Both the position numbers and the translations under genes were made by a program. The notes beneath the pieces were generated by a model. That model had not been told where the DNA came from. It saw only the letters and a list, made by a program, of their open reading frames with translations, and searched no databases. A stretch of 64,000 nt of DNA, from NCBI GenBank assembly GCA_963921795.1, contig OY997651.1, positions 57,603,512 through 57,667,511 on the forward strand. The letters are read 5' to 3'. Below are positions 1 through 10,600 of the stretch, one piece after another. The DNA comes from Nannobrachium achirus. Its lineage: Eukaryota > Chordata > Actinopteri > Myctophiformes > Myctophidae. Position 1 is the first letter of the stretch. Each line of letters starts with the position of its first letter.

Positions 1-156
1 GTATTAAAAAGAAACAAACAATGATGTCACTGGGTTTCTGAACTGCCCACAGCCCTCCTATGAGACACAGACCATTTTTTATTTTATCGAGAACATTAGT
101 GAGGGCCAATTCTATGAAGATTGAAGGTTAAAAAGTGGCAAAGCTGTCCTTTAAGG

Positions 157-296
157 CAGGGGTCTTTAACAGGGGGTCCAGGACCCGTAGGGGGTCCTCA
201 GAGTTACTAAAGGGGGTCCTCCAAATCTTCCAATCCTTTTTATATTAACAACTTGAACACTAGTGTCCATATTCTGAGAACTGTAGCCAAAATAGC
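157..296. mobile_element. hAT-type MITE fragment (CAGGGGTCTTTAACAGG end)
   Basis: One end of a MITE starting CAGGGGTCTTTAACAGG. The same end is at 13579, and a full relative with target duplications is at 38566-40864. Being in both protease copies, it predates the gene duplication. The hairpin found inside the other copies is reduced here to a few bases (AAAATAGCAG). Confidence 0.6.
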
Positions 297-531
297 AGGA
301 GTAGTTCACATCCAAAATGACTTCTTTTTTTTTTAACGATTTTAGTAAATGTACTCCCATTGATTCCGGATGGGGACCCAAATGCATTTGGGTCCCCATC
401 TGGAATCAATTTACTGTGATGACATTTTTGTCTTTTGAATGTGACTAAAACAAAAAGATATTATTGAACTCAAGTCTCCATGGCATGAGTAATCAATAGA
501 AAAAAGTCATTTGGGGGTGAACTACTCCTTT
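297..531. mobile_element. Short MITE with central hairpin
   Basis: The ends AGGAGTAGTTCAC and GTGAACTACTCCT are inverted repeats. At 357-408 there is a nearly perfect hairpin with 26-bp arms (ATTGATTCC...GGAATCAAT). The equivalent interval of the second copy (about 13985-14060) keeps only the right-hand part. Confidence 0.55.
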
Positions 532-901
532 AAGGGACAGATAGCTTCTTAAACATATTATACAAAAATCAAACCTCGGTTCGAAGTGAAGCGGTGAATT
601 TTCATTCTATGTGTTCTAGAGCTATGAAATCTGTGTTCTAGATCTATACATTCTATGTTCTAGATCTATACTTTCTATGTGCCTCAGTTCTATGTTTTTT
701 ATGAATTCTGAATGAATGAATGATTTTATCTGGAGGGCCAAATTGTCATGTGATTGTGAAGCTTGACCAATCCTCAATCCTGGACGCACGATACACACAA
801 AGCCACTCCTTGGAAGCGGCTTTCACCGCATCAAAAATACATCATAAAATAACAACACAATTAAATAAATACATGACATAAATGTCTGTTCCTTCCACCA
901 G

Positions 902-1258
902 GGAGACTCTGGTGCGCCGTTGGTGAAGCTGAGCCGACTGGGGAACGGCACGACCCGGTGGGTCCAATCTGGGATCGGGAGCTTCGGTAACGGCTGTGCC
1001 GAGCCCAAGTTCCCAGCAGTCTACACTCGCGTTTGTCACTTCCACAGCTGGATCAACAGCCACGTCACCACTGACCCACCGGGCTTCGTCACGGTGACCT
1101 CCCCCGGCTCCGACACCGATGAGGATTTCGAGTGTCCTCCGCCCGTCAAGCCATGTGAGAGTCTGTTCTGTGGCGGCCCGAACACCGTCCGTTTCTCATA
1201 CTTCACTTATGTCTCAACTGTTGCGCTGATGCTCTACAGCATGGCTGGTTTTGCATAA
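902..1258 (+). CDS. Trypsin-like serine protease gene 1, last exon
   Basis: The exon starts in phase 0 after CCACCAG and ends at TAA 1256-1258, giving 118 residues. It opens with GDSGAP, which carries the catalytic Ser195. PAVYTRV and [13 protein letters not shown] are typical of the end of an S1 domain. A Ser/Thr/Pro-rich spacer and a hydrophobic tail ([17 protein letters not shown]) follow, as in GPI-anchored proteases of the prostasin/testisin group. Unlike gene 2 it keeps the Cys of SFGNGCAEP (Cys220 position). Cys201 is Lys. Earlier exons lie outside the window, so His57 and Asp102 cannot be checked. Exact orthology is uncertain. Confidence 0.85.
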   Translation, partial: GDSGAPLVKLSRLGNGTTRWVQSGIGSFGNGCAEPKFPAVYTRVCHFHSWINSHVTTDPPGFVTVTSPGSDTDEDFECPPPVKPCESLFCGGPNTVRFSYFTYVSTVALMLYSMAGFA

Positions 1259-2211
1259 GGCCTTGTTCAAGGCATCAAGTTGCATTATGTTAAAGGGGGT
1301 AAGACGTAATTTCAACTCGGGCATACAAGCACCCAGTTGCTTGTTTCAGTATAAAGGATTTGTTTTTTTAGTGGGCTTTTATGCTAGTGCTTTATAGTTA
1401 GTCAGGGGCCTTAGGAGGATAGAATGGTAATTTTGCGCTAATCACTCTAAAAGCGCCAAATTTTGCACAGATGTAGCCCAGGGCATGCTCTAATGATTTA
1501 ACTAAGTACTAGTTTGACCCCTCACATCCTACTTAATTTTTTTCAGAGTATTTTCATCCTGTATAGAAAGTCGATGGGAGCCCAACTTGATTTGGCCGCT
1601 GTGCAAAATGTGCCACTTTTATACCGATTAGCGCGAGAAAATCCCTATAGCCTCCGACTACAGTGCACATGCTAATTCAACTCTACAGCTGTCAATCTAA
1701 CAGCTGAGTTCTCTCCCCATCTATGCTTACTTCTTAGTCTGTCAGAAAATCTGTATTTCTATGTTGCCCTTATCTTTAGTACATGTCCTTAAAAGGCCAT
1801 GTTTAGAATAGTATCTCTGTTAGAATGAGAGTATAAGAACTGTGTGAAAATGAGGAGGAGGAGGCTTGTGCCCCGAGAGGGCTGTGGCATTGGTCTGTCA
1901 TTGTTCCTACATCCCATTAGTCAGAATCTGGTGAATGTTAACCTGGTGAAAAATACTATGCCTAAACCTAAACATAACCCTAACTAAATTGGGACTAATG
2001 AGATTTCTGACTAATGAGATGTAGGACTAATGAGATTTCGGACTTATGGGCAGTCCCTGTCGGGACCAGGCCAGGAGGCCTGGCTCCATATGATCCGTAA
2101 TGCTGATACTCTGTTCAACTTTTTGACTTTTTGAATAAATCTTTGCCAATCCTTCAAATCCTTCATCCTTGTGGAAAATAATCTTTTCCATCATAATAGG
2201 ACAGCTATGCC
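1259..2211 (+). other. 3' flank of protease gene 1
   Basis: The first 80 bp match the 3' UTR of gene 2 (from 14833). Beyond that the copies diverge. A possible AATAAA lies at 2134-2139. Short repeats of GACTAATGAGATTTC occur at about 2010-2045. No gene was seen. Confidence 0.5.
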
Positions 2212-2450
2212 CTACAAAGGCAGAGTGCAGTAACTACGTATTAGAATTTCACAAAAAAAAAATGGGTTTAAAAGTGTTACAGCTTATCAGCCAAATGATA
2301 TAGAGGTACAAAAGTGATATTAAACTGATTATATATCTGTTCTTGAGCTAATTGTTCATCCCCCAGTATCATGAAGGCTAATTTGACCTTTGGGCGACAC
2401 AATTAAGTCGTTGTGTCCGAAAACGTAGTTACTGCACTCTGCCTTTGTAG
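2212..2450. mobile_element. 239-bp MITE
   Basis: Ends are inverted copies of CTACAAAGGCAGAGTGCAGT. No coding content. The target duplication is not clear. Confidence 0.65.
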
Positions 2451-2494
2451 AAAATGGGGAGAGAGATGGGCAGAGTGGCGTCAGTTCAGAAAAA

Positions 2495-2552
2495 GCTAAG
2501 GTATGGCAGCATGACTGGTGTCTTTACACCAGTCATGTTGCCATACCTTAGC
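2495..2552. repeat. Nearly perfect hairpin
   Basis: Arms of about 27 bp (GCTAAGGTATGGCAGCATGA and its complement) flank a 3-nt loop. Confidence 0.7.
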
Positions 2553-3754
2553 AACAGGCATGATACATTTATTTTAATAAGTACATTCTATTTTCCCCCT
2601 ATTTCTACGGTTTCGTGGGCTGGATATGGCAGCCTGGAATGGTTGTTCAAGTGCAGCTAAACTTGGCATGTTAGTAAACGTGCCACAATTAACAATAATG
2701 CATTGCACCTGTACAGCTGGCCAGCGGAACCTGGGAATATACCATTTTGTCAAGATGGGGGGAATATAATTATAATACCTTGTTAAAGTGACCATTTTGT
2801 AAGATTTTGCATTTGTAGTTATTTTACTGTAATTTAAAAACCAGCACAAATAGACAAAGAGACATTCATGGATTTATATTTAAAAGTAACTTTTATCTTC
2901 CCCCCTGGACCCAGGGTATGGCAGCTGCATATCACTGCCATACCCAATTGACACCCCTGGATGCATGGGCAGTGAAACCCAGCAACGGTCATCGGAATCG
3001 AGGCATCAGAGCCTACAATATGTGGTATGCGTCTGTATTAAGATATTTGATATTCATTTAACTATATTCCTATACAAACCAGTACCCATTTGCTGCTTGA
3101 TTCAGTATTTAGATATACTAACTTCAAACGTAACTTCAAAATAAAATACAAAAATAATAATGAAAGAAGAAAAAACACAGCTCCTCACGCATTAGAAGTA
3201 CATCAGTCGCCAACCAAGGACGGGTTTTTCAATGAATCTAACATGGGTAAAATGGAGTTTGTGAGTGGGTTTGTATAGGAAGTCTGTTAAAATCAATATC
3301 AAATATCTAAGCAACTTAAAAACAGCCTGGAGTGCTCTTTTATGCCCGAGTAGACTTTAAAATGACCCCAAACATGTTTGAAAGTGAAATATCCCATGAA
3401 CCTCTCTTTACTTTGCTTTCTGTGTGTGGTTAATGTTGCCGGGTTAGTATTTTGGTCACCACATTGTCTATAATCAAAATCATTCTCGTGTGTACAGTGT
3501 TTAGCTATGAATTACATTGGAGGGGTCAATATGGTTTAAACCCAAACAAATGGATACAAAATATGTTTCTATTGATTCTGGTAACCTCTACCTGGTTGTC
3601 TCTTCTTTAACCCGGAAATAAAAAATTCTATCTGCGATCATCCCTTCTTTAGTTAGGGTCCGTAGAAAAATATACACAAATATATCATGAGTCAAATGTA
3701 TTTGTTGAGCCTTTAATCACGGTTTCTGTCTCAAAGAGTTTTACAGGCCCACAT
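2553..3754. other. No gene recognised
   Basis: AT-rich intergenic sequence. A short inverted GTATGGCAG pair occurs near 2915-2935. No convincing coding frame, RNA gene or complete repeat was seen. Confidence 0.5.
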
Positions 3755-4150
3755 TTAAAGGACAACTTTGTTTTTTTTTGTTTTTTACAACAAGGGTTCG
3801 TATTTTAGATAGTCATTAGGGAAAAGAAAAGATGAGTGTTTAAATGTTTTCATCTACTTCTTTCTACCCTTTTAGTGATTTTAACGATTTTGATTTGCAT
3901 GCATGCCCCCAGGCTGGGGGCATGCATGCAAGTGGCTAAATATGTATTTTTAGATACAATAAGCCCATTCCCGAGATGCACCGCAATCTTTCATGGGCAG
4001 ATGTGACTGATGGGGGCAAAATACTAAAATCCCTAAAACAATAAAAAGCAGTAAATGAAAACATTTTAACGCTCATCTTTACTTTTCTCTAATTACAATC
4101 TAAAATATGAACCCTTGTTGTAAAAAAAAAAAAAAAAAAGTTGTCCTTTA
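3755..4150. mobile_element. MITE, TTAAAGGACAACTTT family, copy 1
   Basis: Inverted ends TTAAAGGACAACTTTG and AAGTTGTCCTTTAA. The same element is at 14987-15428 downstream of gene 2, so it predates the gene duplication. A perfect hairpin (TGCATGCATGCCCCCAG and complement) at about 3896-3930 is present only in this copy. Confidence 0.7.
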
Positions 4151-4380
4151 ACAAAGAAAAACACCCCAAAAGGCTGACCTTCAACTGCCAAAGAAGAAAA
4201 AACAAGAAATTCTGCATTGGGGTGTATGTACAACGTAAAGACTAGTTTGTTTACTCGCATCTTGCACCTTAACTAAGTTCTTGGCATATCATGCAGAGTA
4301 TATTTAGAACCAGGGATGTGCAGAGAATGTTAGAGAGGCAGGGGCTGAAATTTCTAAAAGGGCCTTTTGGTGAAAACCTT

Positions 4381-4440
4381 GAAATAGCAGACCTCCAAGC
4401 TCAGTGCGACACGTTGTGAGCTTGGAGGTCGGCTATTTTC
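4381..4440. repeat. Short hairpin family, copy
   Basis: Arms GAAATAGCAGACCTCCAAGC and GCTTGGAGGTCGGCTATTTTC. Here the stem reads CCTCCAAGCTCA where others read TCTACAAGCTCA, and the opposite arm changes to match. Confidence 0.8.
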
Positions 4441-4474
4441 GATGCTTGATTTCGACACATTTCTTGATTTCAAC

Positions 4475-4953
4475 TAAGGCTGGGCGATATAAGGAAAACA
4501 TATAAGGAAAAAATGTTCGATAAAGTTGTTGAATACCTCAATATCGATATTACTCACGATATTAGTAAAAACAATTGCATTATATAGTTTAATGTTTTTT
4601 CTGCTTTATGTCCACTGCCTGCATAACCCAGATAATGAATAGCATAATCCATGCATGCATGCACACTGCACAGTACACAAAAACCATTGTTGACCGTTGG
4701 GATTGAACAGGTTAAATGCCTTATTTCCATTTTCCAACAATGGTTTTATTGAAATAACCACACCTGTTACAGATGGACTGCTTTTTTGCATGACTGTCTG
4801 TGCTACGTGCATGCATAGTTTATCCATAGTTTATAGTGTGTCTGACTTTGACACATACACCAATGCCTAATTTTAAGCCGTCTTCGTCGATATGTATACC
4901 TTGCATGTTGATACCTCGATATCGATATATTTTCGATATATTGCCCAGCCTTA
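4475..4953. mobile_element. hAT MITE with 8-bp target duplication
   Basis: Inverted ends TAAGGCTGGGCGATAT and ATATTGCCCAGCCTTA lie between direct repeats ATTTCAAC (4467-4474 and 4954-4961). The 8-bp duplication fits hAT. Confidence 0.9.
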
Positions 4954-5942
4954 ATTTCAACTTAAGATGCTCATTCAAGTTCAGGAGAGTTTAGGGCACT
5001 ATGTGTGATCATTTGTTTGTTTCTCATTGACTGATCTTCTTCTTTCCTTTCTTTTTTATATGTAATTATAACGCAAAATCATGGAGCTTGCACAAAAATC
5101 GAATTTCACTACTGTTTTCCACCTGTAGGCCTATACCTTTGATGTGACAATCAAGTCGAATCCTATTCTGATTCTATGCTATTCTAGTACCTGTATTGAA
5201 TGAACTTGTTTTGTGAGGGATAAAAACGTTCACAGGGAAATGCATATATATTTTTACAAATGGACAAGCTGTGACATTTCTCATGGTAAACTGCGACCTT
5301 CGGTTGCAATTATTTTACAATTTGGCCGATGCTCGACCAGTTGTCATAATGTCAGTACGGCTCCCTCAGGTCACGTGAACCCGGTCTCAGGGACACACAA
5401 CTATCCCCCTCCAGGTGAAAGCCTTTTGTTTAGACCGGTAACATACTTCTCTATTTATAAAGCACTTACTAAAGTATGCATAAAGAGGTCTGAGGTTGCT
5501 CCATTTCAGTGTTTTAAGATGAGTAATGGTCGTGCGAACCGGTTTGTCGGCCATGGAGATGACCACATTCTTTAGCCAAATTCAAGTCACTTGAGGCTAA
5601 TAATGCATTCTGACTACGCAGCAGCACAGTATAATGCACTACCAGGCACGTGCACACATAGACATGAAAGGGGGCTTGAGCCCCTGCCCTTTTATCCGTC
5701 TGTAAAAAGTGCCCTCTCCAGACCATGAATGCAGTTGTTACTATGGTGAAAGAAACGCAAATGCCCTCTTTCCATGCCATACCTGAAGGCAGCATTTAAG
5801 AGAATTGCCTTGTCCAAACTCTGAACTTGAATGCAGCATCTTAATTTGAAAGAAGTGTCCTCTCTGTGTAGAAATCCATGCTGTGGTATCTCCAGCATTG
5901 CTTTTTCTTTTTTTATGCTTAGTTTAGTGTGGTATCAAGTAT

Positions 5943-5998
5943 GAAAATAGCCGACATTCAAGCTCACAACGTTGTGAGCTTGGAGGTCTGCTATTTTC
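5943..5998. repeat. Short hairpin family, copy
   Basis: GAAAATAGCCGACATTCAAG with GCTTGGAGGTCTGCTATTTTC; the inner part CTCACAACGTTGTGAG is a perfect palindrome. Confidence 0.8.
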
Positions 5999-6061
5999 AA
6001 TATTTTCACCAAAAGGCCCTTTGTCAGCCCCTGCCTCTCTAACATTCTCTGCACGTCCCTG

Positions 6062-6263
6062 AGCACACCAGGTCTGACATTGGTTTTAAATTCCCCATTA
6101 AAGTTTAAAGCTGACCTAAACCCACTCAACAGTCCGAGGGAGTGCCCAAACAAAATGGCCGAATAGAGGCGGAAGAATGCAAGGTGCAACCGTGTGGGCG
6201 GAGTTAAGCAGAAAGACAGAGTTATAATGGTGAGGGACCACCTGCAGCTGACACAAAGAAAAC
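6062..6263 (+). promoter_or_regulatory. Putative promoter and 5' UTR of protease gene 2
   Basis: About 200 bp between the end of the fold-back element and the gene 2 ATG. TTATAATGG near 6221 is the only TATA-like word. The start codon context (AAAACATGG) is good. Assignment is by position only. Confidence 0.35.
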
Positions 6264-6324
6264 ATGGCCCTCCATACTGGACCACTACAGGGACTATGGC
6301 TGTTGGTCGTCCTGCTGGTCAAAG
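6264..6324 (+). CDS. Protease gene 2 exon 1 (signal peptide)
   Basis: Starts at ATG in a good context and encodes [20 protein letters not shown], a typical signal peptide core. Donor GTAAAG; ends in phase 1. Confidence 0.8.
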
Positions 6325-6363
6325 GTAAAGATAAGCCAATTTTCTAACTTTTATTCCTCTGTC

Positions 6364-6449
<86 letters not shown>

Positions 6450-7607
6450 GTGCAGTGGCGGCTCCAGGGGGGGCTAGAGGGGGCTTTAACCCCCCCTGAT
6501 GAAGGCTTAGCACCCCCTAAGCCCCCCCACCCCACAAACCCAATACTGAGGGAAAACATTTAAGGAATAAATAAATAAAATGTATATGACTATGTGAAAG
6601 ACAATTGACTGACTTCTATGTAAACCATACTATAAAATCAAACTTGTTATGCTGGAAAGCATCTTCAGCCTCACAAAAACCCTATCTGTTCACCTACAGT
6701 GCTCAGATTTGGAGCTGGAAACTACCAATGATCTGCTCTGTTCCGTTATCCATACTCTAGAAGCGAGAGAATCTTGTTTGTAGTACTATTCATTATTGTG
6801 TGTTGCCAAAATTCATTAGCCCCCGCTCCAAAAAAGCCAGCTCCCCCATCGCCCCTCCAGTCACAATTCTCTGGAGCCGCCGCTGTTTGCGTGTGTGCGT
6901 TTGTGTTTGTGTGTACAAGATGTGTATACATTTGATTTGAGAACTTAATGGGACATGGGGCATGGGACATTCTGCATAATGAATACTTTCTACTTTTGAT
7001 ACTTTAAGTACATTTTGAAATCCAGACTTTTATTTGTGTATTTTTACATTGTTTTAGTCGTTTTTCCACCACTGAAATGCTCCATAATCAATCTGTGCTG
7101 TGTACTGAACGGTCTTCCGTCCTTACAAAATGTCTTTCTTTTCTTTGAATTTCAGGCTGTCACTCACAGAATATGCCGTCTATGCATGGTAAGCATACAT
7201 CTGTTTGTCTTTATTAAAGCAGCACTGTGTGCTGTAGTCAGTGGCCACTTGGGACTCAAATAATAATTTGACTTCATTACCCAAGAGTCTCTACAAGCAT
7301 TTCCGGCGAGAATCTTTTTGAGAATGACCCAAATAAGCAACTGTACAACTTTAGAAACAAAGGACAAAAGATTGCAACTTCCAATATTTACAAGCAACTT
7401 TAGCCTACAGAAAATCTAAAAATCTAAACTTTAATAATACTGCTACTGCTACCACAGCACTACTTAAAACCCTTCTGTTATCTATTGCCTTTAGTTGTAA
7501 ATAGCTCTCCTTTATAAAACGTTGTCTACTTTGTTCTGTATCAATGCATATTATGTGTTGATTTTTGAAAATGAGGTATACACAGTTTGATTTGATTTGA
7601 TTTGATT

Positions 7608-7643
<36 letters not shown>

Positions 7644-10600
7644 AACAAGTATTACTACTAAGAATAAGAATAAGAATAAGATTAATCATCATCATCATCA
7701 TCATCATCATGTAGAGGAATCTTGATGAGTGTGTTGTTTCATTTAGCGTGCGGTGAGGCGCCTCGCCAGCACACCAAAATCGTTGGCGGTCAAGACGCCA
7801 TCCCTGGGAGCTGGCCTTGGCAGGCCAGTCTACACCATGTTTCATTCGGCCATTTCTGTGGAGGCTCCCTCATCAACTGTGAATGGGTGCTGTCCGCAGC
7901 CGACTGCTTCCTAAGGTGAAACATGTGTTAGTTAGTATTGGTTGATCAAACTAATACATACAGATATCAAATTGATTATTAATAAAATGGCTATTCTCTG
8001 CATGTCCAAAGTGAAAATAGCTGATCTATACGCTCACAATTCGTTGCATCAAGACATGCCATGAAACTTGTAGAACAGAATACAGTACAACGTAATGCTT
8101 AAGTGGTTAATCGATTTGTTGATATATAAAACAAAGACATGCGTGCATGCCGGTGTGTGTGTATCCCAGTGTATATGTTTTCAAGTGATCAACGTTTTAG
8201 TGTTTAACACAATGGAAGCCCTTGGCTTAGGGCTTATTGTGTTATCCTTTTAGCATCATTGTATAATCGTACAACAGCAAATCAATCTATCAACATCCGC
8301 TCACTCTCTTTCAGTGGGGAGGAAGACGGGGTGACCGTTTTCTTGGGTCGCCACTCCCAGGGATTGCCCAACCCCAACGAGGTGAGCAGGACGGTCGCCC
8401 AGATCATCCGCCATCCCAACCACGATCGGCTAGCGTGGTTTGACAGCGACATCGTTCTGCTGAAGCTCTCCGGGCCCGTCAACTTCACCGATTACATTCG
8501 CCCGGTCTGTCTGGCGGCACCGGACAGCACCTTCCACGATGGAACCGTGAGCTGGGTGACTGGCTGGGGGACGGTACGCGATGGCTGGGAACTTGGTGAG
8601 TGTAAGACAGATCTGGAAGCAGCGTAAGACGTAAGCAGCAAAGCAAGATGACCAGAGATCTCTGCCTATAGCATTACAGTCTCAATTATTTTAAGCCTGA
8701 AACCAAGCCTGAATTCATGACTGTAAAACATTAGATTTTGTGACTACAATATATACGTCGCTAATCGCTATCCGACTGATGTGCCCATATTTGGAGATCT
8801 CTGTATCTGTCTCTCCTTGTCCCTTTTATGCCCATGTACGGTGATCACTGATTTCATCAAATGGGAACCTTTGCCTCCCTGCTTGGCACTCAGCATCAAG
8901 GCTTGGATTGGGGGAAAAGTCCCTGCGACATACTGTATAGTGTCATGTCTAGGAAGTGTACCCTATGGGCCTCATAGCTAGGCAATGCTTGCTTACTCCT
9001 TACTCTTCCACTGAGAAATGTTTAGTAGGACACAAGGTTATAATAGTTTTGGATTTTTCCATTAGTTTTTTATTTGTATTAGTTTTGAGGTTTTGTTTTC
9101 AATTACAGTTTAGTTTTAATTCCTTTTTTAAAGTGAGTTTGCTAGTTTCGTTTTGTTTTTAATATTTGAAAATGCTTAGTATTTGTTTAGTTTTTATTAG
9201 TTTTAGTGTTAGTTTTAGTCTTTTACGTAATATGGGGTATTTGTCAGAGGTGAGATTAAAAAGCTCCGGAAAAAGTATTAGAGTTCTCAACGGGCCTGAA
9301 AATTAAGGCCCGGCCCTAACTGAGCCCGACAGGGTCGGCCCGAGGCCCGGCCCGACCCTCACTAGTTTCATCATTTTAAGCCCGAAGCCCTAAAAAGCCC
9401 GAGTGAAGGAAAACGCCTCCAGGTGGCGCCACGCCGCCACCGCGGTGACCGTACCATGTGTTATTATAGCGAGTAGTAGGCTGAGAGAGTGAGATTAGCC
9501 TACCTTTCCACTTTTGGTTCGGCAATGTTAGCATGTTCTCTCATGAAGAAAAGTTTACTCCTTAATCCTCCTCATCTTGTTCACACGGTGCAACGCATGC
9601 ATCTGTCTGCTCTGCAGTCTGCATGTGCCGTCTCTGTCACTCAACTCTCAGTGAGTCTCTCCTCCACTTTCTTTCGTTTCGTTTCGGACAAATTCGACCT
9701 GTTGTAACCCCACCATCGTAAAGCTGCTGCTGTCGCTGATTTATGACCCTCCCTGGCCTGGAGAGAAGCACTGATCTGCAAGTGCTAAACAAGTCAGATC
9801 GTGATGCAAAGCAGACTTCAGTTGGTTTGTAGATTGAATGGTGTTGAGAACGTGTTGGTTTTGGTGCGCAACACCAGTCTGCTATTATTAGCAGCCTGCC
9901 AGCATCGCTGACCGCGGCTCTCTGTCTCTCATTCACTCTGCTCTGCCTCGTCTACTGCCACTGCCAGTGGTGTGGTGGTGCGTGCTCCGAGTGATCGTGC
10001 GGTCACATAGTAAATAAGCGAGTGAAACGCCAGTCAGCGCCATGTTCTTTATCTTTATTAAATATGAAAAAAAAATAATAATGAACTTTTTTTTTTTTTT
10101 TTTTTTTTTTTCCCTTTTTTTTTTTTTTTACTGAACCCGAGGCTCGGCCCGACCCGACTAATTAGCATACATTTTGAGCCCGGCCCGGCCCGAATATGTC
10201 GGGTCGGGTCGGGTAGGGTCGGGTTCGGGCAGAGTTTGAGAACTCTAAAAAGTATTGTCTAATAAAGAAAATCAACAAAAAATCATATTGTTGAGAGTGG
10301 CAGGAATGTTGAGACGTACAACTTCTCTCTTTGACCTCACCAACTGGAGTTACAAAAGACAAAAGACGAAAGCTAGGGAGATGTTCTCTATAATTTTATT
10401 TTATTTTATTTAGTTTTGTAAACACACAATACCGTTTCAGTTAGTTTATATTTTTATTTCAGTTAACTAAAATGTTTTTCCATTCTAGTTTTCGTTTTTT
10501 AGTTAGTTTTCATTTACTATAATAACCTTGGTAGGACACGTACCGTCTGAGTGCCAGGCACCATGAGTGCAAGCTTGCGATGATTCCTTGGCCTATAGTT

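Larger units (their letters stand above)
1..901 (+). other. Last intron of protease gene 1 (partial)
   Basis: This non-coding stretch ends in the acceptor CCACCAG just before 902. It is a diverged copy of 13454-14469, the matching part of the last intron of protease gene 2, so the tandem duplication included intron sequence. It holds two MITEs, listed separately. No coding exon was seen. Confidence 0.7.
4311..6061. mobile_element. 1.75-kb fold-back element upstream of gene 2
   Basis: The ends CAGGGATGTGCAGAGAATGT and its complement are matching inverted repeats of about 75 bp, hAT-like in sequence. Each inner end carries a copy of the short hairpin family (4381-4440 and 5943-5998). The interior holds a complete smaller MITE (4475-4953) and other repeat debris. 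No target duplication was found. It ends about 200 bp before the gene 2 start codon. Confidence 0.65.

Noticed and set aside
4606-4827. 73-residue frame in the 4475-4953 interval
   Set aside because: It lies wholly inside a non-coding hAT MITE and has no recognisable domain.
6319-6563. Thr/His- and Cys/Val-repeat proteins over TG/CA arrays
   Set aside because: They are translations of microsatellites (also at 39085, 41436, 44417 and 49555).
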